59,208 bases of DNA from Desulforamulus aquiferis (GCA_004143605.1 AWVY01000041.1:1-59208), one strand, 5' to 3'. Positions 20,315 through 32,980 are shown, counted from the first letter of the stretch. Notes: generated by a model from the sequence alone, not told the origin. Numbers and translations: made by a program.

Positions 20315-20581
20315 TTGCCTAATATCAAATCAGCTGCCAAGCGGGTTGAAATCACTCGTAAGCGTACTCTTCGGAATGCCCGCATAAAGTCCGCTGTAAA
20401 AACCGCTATCCGCAAGTATGAAGAAGCATTAGCATCTGCAAGCCAAGAACTGGCGCAGACCACTCTGCGTAAAGCTCTGGTTGCTCTTGATAAAGCTGTG
20501 ACCAAAGGCGTTTTACATAAAAATGCCGCTTCCAGAAAGAAATCTCGCCTAACTAAGAGATTCAACAAAATTGCTGGTTAA
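20315..20581 (+). CDS. rpsT: 30S ribosomal protein S20
   Basis: Primary binding protein of 16S rRNA, 88 residues, intact. MPNIKSAAKRVEITRKR, ALVALDKAVTKGVLHKNAASRKKSRL and the KRFNKI end are diagnostic. TTG start with GGGGAGGTGA upstream. It is the only plus-strand gene in the first 22 kb, flanked by a strong terminator 3 bases after its stop. In B. subtilis rpsT is likewise opposite to holA. Confidence 0.98.
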   Translation: MPNIKSAAKRVEITRKRTLRNARIKSAVKTAIRKYEEALASASQELAQTTLRKALVALDKAVTKGVLHKNAASRKKSRLTKRFNKIAG

Positions 20582-20582
20582 T

Positions 20583-20614
20583 AAAACCACCCGTTAAAAC
20601 GGGTGGTTTTTATC
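20583..20614 (+). terminator. Terminator of rpsT (shared with holA)
   Basis: AAAACCACCCGTT and AACGGGTGGTTTT (20583-20595 / 20598-20610) form a nearly loopless inverted repeat followed by TTTTTAT. A-rich on the left, T-rich on the right, so it can serve convergent rpsT and holA. Confidence 0.9.
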
Positions 20615-20617
20615 CTA

Positions 20618-21703
20618 TTATGGAATTGATTTTATATTCCCATCCCCTATCCTGTTTAAATTTATCAAGGTGTTTTCAATGGCAGGCAAAAAATCCTGCC
20701 GGCCCTTTTTAATTGCTGCATCCATGCTACTAAGCTGCTCCAAAGCATAGCGTAACCTTGCAGGACCACTTTTTCTGGCCTGTCCCAGGGCTTTTCGAGC
20801 TACAAAATCATGAACTCCAAGCCTCCCTGCAAGTTCCCTTTCCGGGCAGCCTTCTTTTACCAAAGCCTCTGCCTGAATGGCCAAGCGGAACTGCCGTCCC
20901 AGCATAGTTAGTATCTTCACAGGGGGTTCCTTCAGGGTCAGCAATTCCCTTATACCGGCCAAGGCCCTGGATAGATTACCTACTACAGCTTCATCAACTA
21001 CCGTAAAAATATTCTGCTCCAGATTGAGCACAACGACCATTTCAACATCCTGGGGGGATACCTCCTTTTTGTCCCAGGCAAAGGTCATCAGCTTTTCAAC
21101 CTCGTTATATAAATTCATTAAACCAAGTCTACCGTTGGCATCCACCAGCAGCCTTGCCGCAGGTGGAGAAATTTTCTTTCCTGCATGCTTAAACCTTTCA
21201 ATAACCCAGTTAACCATTTCTGCAGCCTTAAGGGATTTGAAATCTATAACCCGACCGGAAGACTCAATGGCTTTAAACAACTTTTTTCTACGGTCCACCG
21301 GGTCACCAGTAACAAATATTAGACATGTACTGGGAGAAGGATCATTTAAATATTTAAAGAAAAGTTCCTCATTGCCATCAGATTTATCCTGCTTTTCAAC
21401 CTTGGCCCCAGTGACCTTTGATTTTCCTTTCCCCTTAAACCACGGGGCTTTTTTGACAATAACCAATCTCTTTTCAGCAAGAAAAGGCAGATTCTCGGCC
21501 AGGGATATGACTGTGCTGATTTCAGTTCCAGTCCCTTCTCCATCTATTATATCAAGGTTAAAATCCGCAGCGCCAGGCAACAAATAATCCTTAAACATCG
21601 AAATTGCTTTTTCCTTTAGATACTCTTCTTCACCATGAAAAAGGTATACCGGGGCAATAATACCCCTTTCCAGGCTGTTTTTAAGTCCTACATAATACTC
21701 CAT
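20618..21703 (-). CDS. holA: DNA polymerase III subunit delta
   Basis: Clamp-loader delta subunit that opens the beta sliding clamp, 361 residues, intact. N-terminal YLFHGEEEYLKEKAISMFK, then LPFLAEKRLVIVKKAPWF, the middle LIFVTGDPVDRRKKLFKAI, the third-domain FTVVDEAVVGN and the C-terminal FVARKALGQARK are family features; an internal lysine-rich insertion (GKSKVTGAKVEKQDKS) lies near residue 95. It follows the MTH1187-type gene by two bases and is probably transcribed with it from the promoter at 22062-22090. Confidence 0.95.
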   Translation of the reverse strand: MEYYVGLKNSLERGIIAPVYLFHGEEEYLKEKAISMFKDYLLPGAADFNLDIIDGEGTGTEISTVISLAENLPFLAEKRLVIVKKAPWFKGKGKSKVTGAKVEKQDKSDGNEELFFKYLNDPSPSTCLIFVTGDPVDRRKKLFKAIESSGRVIDFKSLKAAEMVNWVIERFKHAGKKISPPAARLLVDANGRLGLMNLYNEVEKLMTFAWDKKEVSPQDVEMVVVLNLEQNIFTVVDEAVVGNLSRALAGIRELLTLKEPPVKILTMLGRQFRLAIQAEALVKEGCPERELAGRLGVHDFVARKALGQARKSGPARLRYALEQLSSMDAAIKKGRQDFLPAIENTLINLNRIGDGNIKSIP

Positions 21704-21705
21704 GG

Positions 21706-22026
21706 TTAGTCAGTACCACCCGGCCTAATTATTTTATTTTGAACAGCTAGTACCTTGGACTCCATTGTACCTTCTTTGTCCCTTCTATCATCTATGCGGA
21801 TGGTGGTACTCACCCTTGATGCACCTGCTAAAAAGGGCTGTTCGTGCATATTTGCTATAATTCCCATGATTATTGGCAGATCTCCCTCTATCACCGTGCC
21901 CATTGGGGTAAGCTGGTATTTTACCCCCTCGGATTGTTCTAAAACCTTGAGGCAACCGGCAACATAGTCACTTAAACTGGTTGAACCGGTCCCTAGGGGT
22001 ATAACAGTAATTTCCACCAAGGCCAT
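21706..22026 (-). CDS. MTH1187 family thiamine-binding protein
   Basis: DUF77/MTH1187 protein of 106 residues with a ferredoxin-like fold: ALVEITVIPLGTGSTSLSDYVA, LTPMGTVIEGDLPIIMGII and ASRVSTTIRIDDRRDKEGTMESKV are characteristic. Members such as YkoF-like and YqgV bind thiamine or related compounds; the ligand here is not shown. It is intact. GCGAGGTGA precedes the ATG. A sigma-A promoter stands upstream and holA follows immediately. Confidence 0.9.
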   Translation of the reverse strand: MALVEITVIPLGTGSTSLSDYVAGCLKVLEQSEGVKYQLTPMGTVIEGDLPIIMGIIANMHEQPFLAGASRVSTTIRIDDRRDKEGTMESKVLAVQNKIIRPGGTD

Positions 22027-22061
22027 TGTTCAATCACCTCGCATATATTTGTCCTTAAGTT

Positions 22062-22090
22062 ATTATATTACAGTAGCATGGTTATAACAA
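22062..22090 (-). promoter_or_regulatory. Sigma-A promoter of the thiamine-binding protein and holA
   Basis: Minus strand TTGTTA (22085-22090), 17-base spacer, TATAAT (22062-22067). Perfect -10, -35 four of six. It lies 36 bases upstream of the gene start. Confidence 0.7.
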
Positions 22091-22142
22091 AGGACTTTAC
22101 TTACTCCGCATAAGAATGAAAATTTACGGAGGTACTTTATTC

Positions 22143-22917
22143 ATGGATAAACAGACCTTTAGAAAAACCGTTTCCGCCTATATCCTAAGGGCAGTTCCTA
22201 AATCAATGATTTATAATCTGGATAATTTTGGATTAAGAATGAAAAAGGGCAAATACTGGATTGATCTGGCCCTAGATAATTTCTATAATGGCTATCATAG
22301 GCAGAACCCCCCCATGCGGGAAAAGTATATTGCGAGGTATTAGCACCCTTCATTAAGGATTTAAAAAGGGAAAGTGGTGTGAGCTTCTCTGATGTTAAGG
22401 CAAATTTTAATCGGGTTTATCCCTTGATCATTGGGACGGATGAAACCCAGGCATACTTGCCAAACATCTATTTGAAGAATTATATATTGCCTATGTGCTT
22501 GAAGAAGGGATGAGGATCTTCTTCCTGGATCAGGCTACCCTAGATCAACTTAATATACCTTTAGAGGAGCTGGATCATATAGCAAAAAGTAATTTTTTCA
22601 GGGATCTGGCAAAACCCATGCAGCTATTTGATCAACAACGGAAAATTTTTGGCTTTAACTATGGTGATTCTTATGACTCCAGCCGCCTGTTAGCAATATT
22701 GACAGCCTCAAGGGAAGGAACCCTCCCAAAGGATAGCCATTGGCTGGTAATGATACCTAATCGTGATGTGGTCTTATTGTTTACAAATAACAATTCTGCC
22801 CATACCAGACAGGCTATAATGATTGGGCAAAGCAGTTTCATCAATAATCCTTACCCCATTAGCAGCACCGTCTTTAAGCTGCATAAAGGAAATCTTGAGA
22901 TATTTAAGGGGTTATAG
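22143..22917 (+). CDS. DUF1444 family protein, YtpQ-like (two frameshifts)
   Basis: Plus-strand gene of about 258 residues, matching DUF1444 (YtpQ of B. subtilis) in its N-terminal FRKTVSAYIL, the central FIKDLKR and NFNRVYPLI, and the C-terminal MIPNRDVVLLFTNN and MIGQSSFINNPYPIS. Two one-base losses lie near 22335 and 22465; span plus two is exactly 259 codons. The ATG at 22143 follows GGAGG by ten bases. No biochemical function is established. It ends overlapping by 14 bases the convergent small gene at 22904. Confidence 0.8.
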
Positions 22918-23179
22918 TGCCTCCAAAAATACTGCCTCCCGCCTCAAAGGACAGGGTGAAGTTTAAAGTTGTGGTTGGATTAATAAAAATGGTAAGTTCC
23001 GCAGCAGCAGATAATCTTCTGGTACCGGGCGAATAGCTAATGTCAAAGGGTATTCCCGCCTTAATTAACAGGACCACCACCGCATTTAGCTGGCTAATCT
23101 GAATTGCATCAGTGCATAGCAAGGCCCTAAAAGTATCACTGGCAAGAAGAAATTCAATCTCCTTAATATAATCTGTCAT
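22904..23179 (-). CDS. Hypothetical protein, 91 residues
   Basis: I do not recognise it. The protein is acidic at the start (MTDYIKEIEFLL), with a hydrophobic VVVLLIKAGIPF segment and a threonine/phenylalanine-rich C-terminus (NPTTTLNFTLSFEAGG) that looks beta-stranded. No signal peptide. It lies between comEC and the YtpQ-like gene, convergent with the latter. It reads as one frame. Its reality is supported only by length, position and an aggravated lack of any alternative frame. Confidence 0.5.
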   Translation of the reverse strand: MTDYIKEIEFLLASDTFRALLCTDAIQISQLNAVVVLLIKAGIPFDISYSPGTRRLSAAAELTIFINPTTTLNFTLSFEAGGSIFGGTITP

Positions 23180-23241
23180 GGAACCATTTCCTTTTTAATA
23201 ATTAGAATATGTTAAACCTTTTACTTTTGGTTCGAGTAAAT

Positions 23242-25650
23242 TTATATTTTCCCAGTATGCACTACCCACCTTTTCCCAGTTGTGGAAAGGATTATCGCCC
23301 CATCACGATCAGTACGGTATATTCTGCAGCCTAATTCTTCTAAAACCTCCATGGTCTTTTTAGAGGGGTGCCCAAAGTTGTTATTTGCTCCAACCTGAAT
23401 CACTGCCACCTGGGGGTTTACAATTTGAAAAAAGTCCGGGTGAAAATATCCACTGCGTGGTGGGGAACCTTTAAGACATCTATATTTTCTATTTGTTCCT
23501 GAAGAATTAACTTTTCTTCAGCTTCAGTTTCAATATCTCCGGTGAACAATATATTTCTTTCCTGGTAGTTCAGCTTAAAAACGAGGCTGTTATTATTAGC
23601 ATCTGATCTGCTACCAATTAATAATTCAGAGGGTGCAAGAAATTCCAGGGTAATATTTGGCTCAACTTTTAATATATCTCCAGCTTTTGCTGCCCTAATG
23701 TCCAGCCCCATTTGTTCCATATCTCTCAACAGTTGATCGTAACCCTTATCCCCCATTGTTTCAGGTTCCAAGCCATAGGGTGAAACTATCAGCAGGTCTA
23801 CCGGCATGGCATCTATAACTGCCCTGGCCCCACCCACGTGATCCTCATGGGGGTGGCTTAAAATTAATGCATCCAATTTATTAATGCCTAATCTATGTAA
23901 ATATGGCACAACCACTTGCCGACCCACACCTTTGCCTGTTACCAATTCCTCTTTCCAGCCACCGGTATCTACCATGATTTTTTTACCTGCCGGGCTAATT
24001 ATAAGAATACTATCACCTTGGCCCACATCTATGAAATGTACCCGCAGCCCCTGATTTACCGGCCATAGGCACCAAAGCACCAGCAGCACCAGCAGCACCA
24101 GCAGCACCAGCAGCGCAAAGCCAGAAAGTGCTAAGTATCTGTTTCTTGGTTCCTTAGCTCTATTTATATATTCCCTTAGTTTTTCCTGCAGCCCTTGACT
24201 GCCCGACAGTTCCACCAAGCCCACTAATAATACATAGTAAAGTCCTATCACCCATAGAGGTGGGGCCGGGATATACCAGGCAGCTCCAGGAAGTGAGGCA
24301 CATAGCTTTACCAGCCAGATAAATAAATCAGTCAAAAAACCAGTCCCCATATTGATAAAGTCCGCCAGGGAAAGATTGATTATACCTGCAAATAGACCAA
24401 TGCCCCCAAATAGCATGGTCAGGGCTACTAAATGTACGGTAAGTACATTGGCCAGTATGGATACTGGCGAAACTAAATTAAAATATAGAACCACCAGGGG
24501 CAATGTGGCCAGTTGGGCAGCCAGGGGAACTAATATCAACATGGCAAGGTTTTTGGGCATGGTTGAGAAATAAGGTATCAGCTCGGGGTAATGTAAAGCA
24601 ACCCCCAGGTAGCGATAAAGGATAGCTGAAAGCCAATGTCAAAAAGACTCATGGGCTTAATAGCCAGCAATATTCCTCCAGCTAAAACCAACGTCGTAGG
24701 CCAGTCCTGTTCTCTTCCAAGATGATGGGCCAATAAAAGAAGAGAAGCCATTGCAGCTGCCCTAAACACCGGAGGCCCAAGTCCGGTCATTAATGCATAG
24801 AAGAAAATTAGCGGGATTGCCGTAAAAGCAATGCAGCCCTGGGGAATTTTCAAAAGTCTAATAAGGATTAATACTAGGGCAACAACTAAACCTACATGAT
24901 AGCCAGAGACACTAAGAATATGAACTAACCCCGTGGAATTAAAGGCTAGCTGCACATCCCAGGGTATCTCTCCCCTGGTACCGAAGATTATTCCTTTAAT
25001 AACTGAGGCTTGGACCTGAGGCATGGTCTTGTCAAATATTTGTTCCAAGCTCTCTCTAAGCCTATGGGCCCAAATAACTGCGAAATTTCCTCCCTGCCCC
25101 ATCAGGGTCACATCTGAAATTTCCTTAACATTTATGGTGGCAGAAATCCCTTGCTTTAGCAACCACTTCCCATAATCGAAAGCTCCCGGATTACCAGGGG
25201 GGTCCGGTATACTTAATTTACCTTGTAATTTAAGTATACTGCCATATTTAAACACCTTATCCTGGGGCATCTTGACCCTGAGCAAACATTCCTTTTCTAT
25301 GGTCTTTTGACCAGCAACCAAATTATTTAGCCTAATCTTATAAAATACTCCATCGGGTCTTATATCCGGGTAGTCCATAACCACACCAAGGAGCTTTACC
25401 TTTTGACCATTAAATTCTTCAAAATCCACTATTTGGGCAAGATGCCAGGAGGCTAGAAGACACCCAAGGGCTGCACAGGCACAAAAAGGACCCACGGATT
25501 ATACCGCCAGGTCCTTAATATGCCTATTCCCGCTGCCATCCAGGCCAGTACCGCCCCTGCCAAAGCTACGGTCATTTGTACTTTAAAAATCGCCCCCAGG
25601 ACTATACCTCCCGCCATGGCCAGCACCAAATACACTAGAGGCCTATTCAT
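23242..25650 (-). CDS. comEC: DNA internalisation competence protein ComEC/Rec2 (three frameshifts)
   Basis: ComEC forms the membrane channel for single-stranded DNA uptake. The gene reads in order: N-terminal membrane part (25453-25650), OB-fold region (GQKVKLLGVVMDYPDIRPDG), competence domain with LVHILSVSGYHVGLVVALV, further helices, and a C-terminal metallo-beta-lactamase-like domain with FIDVGQGDSILI, ILSHPHEDHVGGA, ILFTGDIE and VPHHAVD. Breaks are near 25470, 24570 and 23440; the last restores GANNNFGHPSKKT and ends at 23242. Span plus three is exactly 804 codons. The ATG at 25650 follows AGGTGG and overlaps the transglycosylase end. A 9-bp tandem repeat lies in one helix (see separate entry). 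ComEA lies just upstream. Confidence 0.94.
24076..24114 (-). repeat. 9-bp tandem repeat inside comEC
   Basis: Four perfect copies of AGCACCAGC plus three more bases. On the coding strand it encodes repeated Leu-Val-Leu in a membrane helix (residues reading LLVLLVLLVLLVLW). Length change in units of nine keeps frame and changes helix length by three residues. Confidence 0.9.
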
Positions 25651-25651
25651 A

Positions 25652-26270
25652 CTATCCACCTAGATACGATTGTCTATAGGACTTAACATTGGCTACATAG
25701 TTAATGGTCTCCCCATAAGGAGGGATGCCCTTATTCCTATCTACCGCACCCGGTCCGGCATTATATGCTGCCAGGGCCAGTTCAACATTCCCGTTATATT
25801 TATCCAGCATGGACTTTAAATAGCGAACACCACCATCAGCATTTTGCACAGGATCATAGGGGTTTGTTACCCCTAGGCTTTTGGCAGTCCCAGGCATTAA
25901 TTGCATCAAGCCCATGGCACCACTTTTGATACTGCCAGTGAGTTAAAGGAGGATTCTGCCCGGGCCACGGCCTTACAAAGGGCGGGATCTACACCATGTT
26001 TTTTAGCAGCTTCCTCAACGATGGATTCATACTCTTTAGCATTACCGACGGCTAAAATGCCGAGGCTGCAGCCCTAGAAGTGGATTTTATTTGATTAGCA
26101 GTATTTACGTTTATGCCTCTTCCTGCAAAATTACCCGCTGAGGCGGAAACAGCCTTTGCTAACAGCAGGGAAAAATCACTGTCATTTTTCCCAACACTCC
26201 TGGTACCGGCTTTTATATTTTGTTCCATTAACTGTAATTTAATTAACTGGGTCAGAAGGGAAATATCCAT
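25652..26270 (-). CDS. Lytic transglycosylase, SLT domain (two frameshifts)
   Basis: Peptidoglycan-cleaving SLT-type (goose-lysozyme-fold) transglycosylase of about 206 residues. The catalytic glutamate is in ARAESSFNS, followed by [46 protein letters not shown] and PYGETINYV, all hallmarks. The N-terminal 70 residues are a linker with no clear signal peptide, though MEQNIKAG suggests a cytoplasmic or cell-surface start region. Breaks lie near 26058 and 25925; span plus two is 207 codons. It lies between comEA and comEC. Confidence 0.88.
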
Positions 26271-26297
26271 AGCTACACTTCCTTACTGGCTTATTAA

Positions 26298-26894
26298 TTA
26301 CTGAATAGTAATTAGCTTTTCGATGCTGCTGTATTTTTTATCACCTATGCCAGAGACATTTTTTAATTCTTCTATACTTAGAAACGGTCCATTTGACTGT
26401 CTGTGCTCAATTATCCTTGCCGCCAGGGCAGGCCCTATTCCAGGCAAGCTTTCCAATTCTAAACTGGAAGCGTTATTTATATTGATAAGTCCACTTGAAC
26501 TGGCAGGGGGTGCCTTTAAAACCCCTTCCCTGCCAGTATCCCCCTGGGGCCAATTTTCATATAGATCTTGAATCAAGTAAGGAACTACAATCTTTTGTCC
26601 ATCCTTTAATGGTGCAGCAAGATTAACTGCACTAAGATCTGAATCTGTCAGAGCTACCGCTTGAATAACGGCATCATTTACCCTACTTCCTGCAGGAAGT
26701 CTGTAAACACCTGGCTTTTCCACCGCACCATCCACATGAATGATTATCTGTTCTTCCTGTAACGACTCATTTTCTGCCGGAATCAACTCAACGGACGACT
26801 TTGCACGACCAGCCCACTTAAAACCTGCTGTAAAGATCAAAATAGCCATAACAATAAGAATAACTGCCTGTTCCCTACGGCCTATGGTAAACAT
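26298..26894 (-). CDS. comEA: Competence protein ComEA
   Basis: DNA-binding receptor of the transformation machinery, about 198 residues, intact. A single N-terminal transmembrane helix (VILIVMAILIFTAGF) is followed by an SLBB domain (IIIHVDGAVEKPGVYRLPAGS) and, after a proline-rich linker, a helix-hairpin-helix domain (ININNASSLELESLPGIGPALAARIIEHR, GIGDKKYSSI). The ATG at 26894 follows GGGAGG; a longer upstream frame is unsupported. comEC is downstream with the transglycosylase between them. Confidence 0.95.
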   Translation of the reverse strand: MFTIGRREQAVILIVMAILIFTAGFKWAGRAKSSVELIPAENESLQEEQIIIHVDGAVEKPGVYRLPAGSRVNDAVIQAVALTDSDLSAVNLAAPLKDGQKIVVPYLIQDLYENWPQGDTGREGVLKAPPASSSGLININNASSLELESLPGIGPALAARIIEHRQSNGPFLSIEELKNVSGIGDKKYSSIEKLITIQ

Positions 26895-26975
26895 AGCGGT
26901 TCCTCCCATTCTATAGGAGTTATTCTACCGCCTTAGATATTTTCCTTCTATAATCCCACATTATTTTACAGTTAT

Positions 26976-27697
26976 CTACTTACTGGCTCTGTTATCATTC
27001 TGGCAATCAATAAGCAATTGACCCTGGGTATTTAATGTGGCCAATAGGACCTTTTCAGGATTAAGCCCCATTTCCTTAAGCTTGTCCTTCAGCCACTGTT
27101 CATCAAGGTTAACTTTATTTAAGTTTTCCTTCAGAATATCCCCATCCATCACCAGTACAGAAGGAAGTCCTTCATAGTCCGTTTGGATACCTAAATCTGC
27201 GGGTGTAACAGGGCGTTTTTGGGATTTGGGTAAAACACTCAGCCTGCCCGAGGGTTCCAAGATAGCATACTCTACATCCTGGATACCATAGTAGCCCTTT
27301 TCCCTCAACTGGCTGAGCAAATCATCTAGATTATAGCGAGAAGCCCTCATTTCATGCTTTAGCAAACGACCATTTTCAATGATTATCTGGGGGGTCCCAT
27401 AGAGTATTTTCCTTAAAGGTCGATTAACCAGAGTAATATATGAAAAGACTACTTCTAACACTCCAAGTGTAGCCAGGGGAACAATGCCATACCAAAGGGT
27501 ATATGGGGCGATTCCATTGGTATGGCAGCCAAGTCCGCAATAATGATGGCCACAACAAAATCAAAGGAAGATAACTGGCCAATCTCCCTTTTACCCATTA
27601 ACCTAACCACTAAAAGAACCACAAGATATATTATTATGGTTCTCCATATATGTGGAAATACATCTTCCAGTGCTACCACCTTCTCTCCTGCATACAC
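26976..27697 (-). CDS. DUF421 domain membrane protein, YetF-like (one frameshift)
   Basis: YetF/YdfS-type membrane protein. The N-terminal part has helices (WRTIIIYLVVLLVVRLMGKREIGQLSSFDFVVAIIIADLAA) and the C-terminal DUF421 domain shows GTPQIIIENGRLLKHEMRASRYNLDDLLSQLREKG and YAILEPSGRLSVLPK. One base is lost near 27475; span plus one is 241 codons. GTG start at 27697 is uncertain because no clear ribosome-binding site precedes it; an internal start is possible. Function is unknown; some relatives act in spore germination or stress. Confidence 0.85.
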
Positions 27698-27731
27698 TTT
27701 TATTATGCAGGAAGTTCAAGGTAGATATACA

Positions 27732-28294
27732 TTACTTTGTTTTAATTAACCTGCTTTTCGGAGCTGGGAATATTCCGCCCCGAACTGCCCTTGAATCTGC
27801 AACATTATAAAATATTCCCGGCTGAACCTCGTCTAAAATCTTTAAGGCGATTGGCAGGTACTTACGGTCTAACAAAACAAATAATATGGTCCTCTCTCCG
27901 CTTCTTCCACACCCGCAAACACTGGTTACACCAAATCCTTGTTCCCTGAATTTATCCGTTAATTTGTTTACATTCTCAGTTGCGGGATAAACTTGCATGG
28001 AAAGATGTCCAACAGCCAGCCATTCTTCTATTAATGAACCCACATAATTACCCGTGGCAAAACCTGCGGCATAGGCAATTATTTTAAATGGATCATCATA
28101 CCACCCCTGAACACTTCACCAAGGGCAATAATGAACACTGTTACTTCAACAAAACCTATTAAACTGGCAGCAACCTTTCTTCCCCTCATTAACATTAAAA
28201 GTCTCACTACATCAAGGGAAATATCAATAACCCTGGCAAAGAAGATGAACAGGTACGCTCCAATTGGAGACAACAAAAATTCCAACCCTAACAC
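27732..28294 (-). CDS. UPF0316 / DUF2179 family membrane protein (one frameshift)
   Basis: YebE-type protein: three N-terminal helices (IGAYLFIFFARVIDISLDVVRLLMLMRGRK, LIGFVEVTVFIIALGEVF, then IIAYAAGFATGNYVG after the break) and a C-terminal DUF2179 domain with DRKYLPIALKILDEVQPGIFYNVADSR. One base is lost near 28062; span plus one is 188 codons. The start could be the TTG at a later methionine-equivalent position. It is immediately downstream of the leuS terminator, so it has its own start of transcription. Function unknown. Confidence 0.85.
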
Positions 28295-28303
28295 CCCTTT
28301 TCT

Positions 28304-28335
28304 GAAAATAAAAAGACACCAAAAAGGTGTCTTTA
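28304..28335 (-). terminator. Terminator of leuS
   Basis: AAAGACACC, 5-base loop, GGTGTCTTT, then TTATTTT on the minus strand. It lies 13 bases after the leuS stop. Confidence 0.9.
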
Positions 28336-28347
28336 GTTTTACAAAAA

Positions 28348-30901
<2,554 letters not shown>

Positions 30902-30956
30902 AATAATCTATATCACTTGGAAATTTTACCACGATTCCAGCTATATTTCAACATTA

Positions 30957-32618
30957 CTAGGCTGTTTCTATTTTGGTTAAACTTTCTAATCCTAAGGTAT
31001 TGATTCCCTGCTCCCTAAGCTTAAACTTTTGAATCTTGCCGCTGGCAGTGGTTGATAATTATCCACAAAAGCACGTAGGATGGTATCTTATATTTGGCAA
31101 TTTTATCTACACAGTATTCCTGAATTTCTTCTTTGGTTAAACTAGCTCCCTCTCTAGGTTGAATGAAGGCCAATACCTCTTCACCATATTTCAAGCTGGG
31201 AACTCCAACCACCTGTACATCCTTAACCAACGGGTGGGTATAAAGGAACTCTTCAATTTCCCTGGGATAAACGTTCTCCCCGCCCCGGATAATCATATCC
31301 TTCAATCGTCCGGTAATCTTAAAATAACCCTTTTCATCGATGATGCCCAAATCCCCCGTATGGAGCCAACCATCCTTATCAATGGCCTGGGCAGTAGCTT
31401 CGGGCATTTTATAGTAGCCTTTCATTACATTGTAGCCCCTGGCACATATCTCTCCCTGGACTCCTGGTGAACATATCTCTCCAGTCTCAGGTCAATGATT
31501 CTAGCCTCAACATTGGGAATTACCCGTCCCACTGTTGCCACCCTTACTTCAATTGGATCAGCTGTACTGGTCATAGTAATTGCCGGGGAGGCTTCTGTTT
31601 GGCCGTAGGTAATGGTTATTTCACTTGCACCCATACGCTTAACCACAGACTTCATTACTTCGATGGGGCAGGGTGAGCCAGCCATAATGCCGGTTCGCAG
31701 ACTGCTGGTGTCATAATTGCCTTTATCCATTTGTTCCAGCTCCATAATAAACATGGTTGGAACACCATGCACCGCTGTACAGCGTTCCTTTTCAATGGTT
31801 TCCAAAACCCGAACCGGGTGGAACACCTCAAGGGGTACCATAGTAGCCCCGGATACCACACAAGTCATGGTCCCCAAAACACAACCAAAACAGTGGAAAA
31901 ATGGCACGGGTATGCAAAGCCGGTCACGGTTGCTAAAGGACATACAATCAGCAATACTATGGGCGTTATTAATAATATTGAAGTGGGTCAGCATTACCCC
32001 TTTTGGAAAGCCAGTTGTACCTGAGGTATACTGCATGTTTATGCAGTCATCCGGATCAAGGCTAGCCTGTCGGGCGTCTAATTCTTCATCAGATACCTGA
32101 CTAGCTAGTTCTAAAATGTCATTCCAGTTAAACATGCCTTGGGGGGTATTTTCACCAACAAAAATCACATTCTTTAGGAGGGGCAGCTTTTCGGCCTTTA
32201 GATTTCCAGGCTCACATTGATTTAGCTCTGGACATAAATCATTGATCATTTTCAAATAGTCGGAGGTCTTGGTACCATTGATCATTACAAGGGTAGTGGT
32301 GTCAGATTGCTTAAGGAGGTATTCTACCTCAAAGGATTTATAATTTGTATTTACTGTCACCAGCACAGCACCCATCTTTCCTGTGGCAAACTGCATTGTG
32401 ACCCATTCCGGCACGTTTGTAGCCCAAATTGCCACGTGCTCACCCTTTTGAATACCTAGGGCCATTAGCCCCTTGGCAACCTTACGACATAATTCATTAA
32501 ATTCTCGGTAGCTATACCTCAAATCACGATCAGTATAAACCAGGGCATCGTTATCAGGATTCTCTGCTGCTACACGGTCCAGTAAGGCCCCCACGGTAAT
32601 TCTGTCAAGTTTTTGCAT
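30957..32618 (-). CDS. AMP-forming acyl-CoA synthetase (three frameshifts)
   Basis: ANL-superfamily ligase of 554 residues that activates a carboxylic acid to its CoA ester with ATP. The signature [64 protein letters not shown] and the C-terminal catalytic lysine in TASGKIQKF are present. Breaks are near 31440, 31065 and 31045; span plus three is exactly 555 codons. The ATG at 32618 follows GGGAGGG. The gene is the first reading frame behind the T-box terminator. Its closest named relatives are medium- or long-chain fatty-acyl ligases (FadD / YngI type); the substrate is not shown by the sequence. A link to branched-chain (leucine-derived) acids is inference. Confidence 0.9.
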
Positions 32619-32695
32619 GATATCCCTCCCGTATTTTTTACAGAATCTTCTTTTTATTAAAGGTGCAATAAGCTTCATATGTGGCTTTGGTCTAG

Positions 32696-32945
32696 AAAAA
32701 TATATAAACCCCTCATCCCAATAAGGACGAGAGGTTTCTCCCGCGGTACCACCCTAGTTGACAGGTAAAACACCTGCCCCCTTGATAAAGCTATAACGGG
32801 CATCCCGGTCCGGTATACTTAATTTCCACCGAACAACTCCGGGGCGAGATTCAGTCCTTCATCCACCGCCTTGCACCCACCGGCGGCTCTCTGTAGGATT
32901 AATGGCCTTACTACTCCCCATCAACGAACTAAAATATTTACTATA
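32696..32945 (-). promoter_or_regulatory. T-box riboswitch, leucine-type specifier
   Basis: A T-box leader: Stem I region with GGGGAGTAGTAAGG (5' loop strand) and CAGAGAGCC plus GGTGGGTGCAAGG, then GGACTGAATCTCGCCCC (3' loop strand), the T-box AGGGTGGTACCGCGG at 32741-32755, and a terminator stem (32706-32719 / 32725-32737) with TATATATTTTT. The specifier loop is closed by GGGG/CCCC; the codon after GAA and before a purine reads CTC (32846-32848), a leucine codon. ATC would be the other reading but is followed by T. Uncharged tRNA-Leu would prevent termination and turn on the acyl-CoA synthetase and leuS. Confidence 0.93.
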
Positions 32946-32951
32946 GTGGCT

Positions 32952-32980
32952 ATTATAACCAAGTAAAGTGCTGGTGTCAA
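32952..32980 (-). promoter_or_regulatory. Consensus sigma-A promoter of the T-box operon
   Basis: Minus strand TTGACA (32975-32980), 17-base spacer, TATAAT (32952-32957): both hexamers are perfect. The -35 overlaps the stop codon of rsfS. Confidence 0.95.

Noticed and set aside
20134-20568. 144-codon open frame on the minus strand across rpsT
   Set aside because: It is antisense to an intact ribosomal protein gene and resembles no protein; it also runs into the holin-like gene start.
20877-21587. 236-codon open frame on the plus strand opposite holA
   Set aside because: Serine/threonine-rich shadow of holA; no start signal and no recognisable domain.
24076-24114. CRISPR-like tandem repeat
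   Set aside because: Units are 9 bases with no spacers and lie in frame inside comEC; it is a coding repeat.
32846-32850. Isoleucine (ATC) specifier in the T-box
   Set aside because: ATC overlaps CTC in the loop but is followed by T; CTC is followed by a purine as usual and agrees with leuS downstream. Not fully excluded without a fold.
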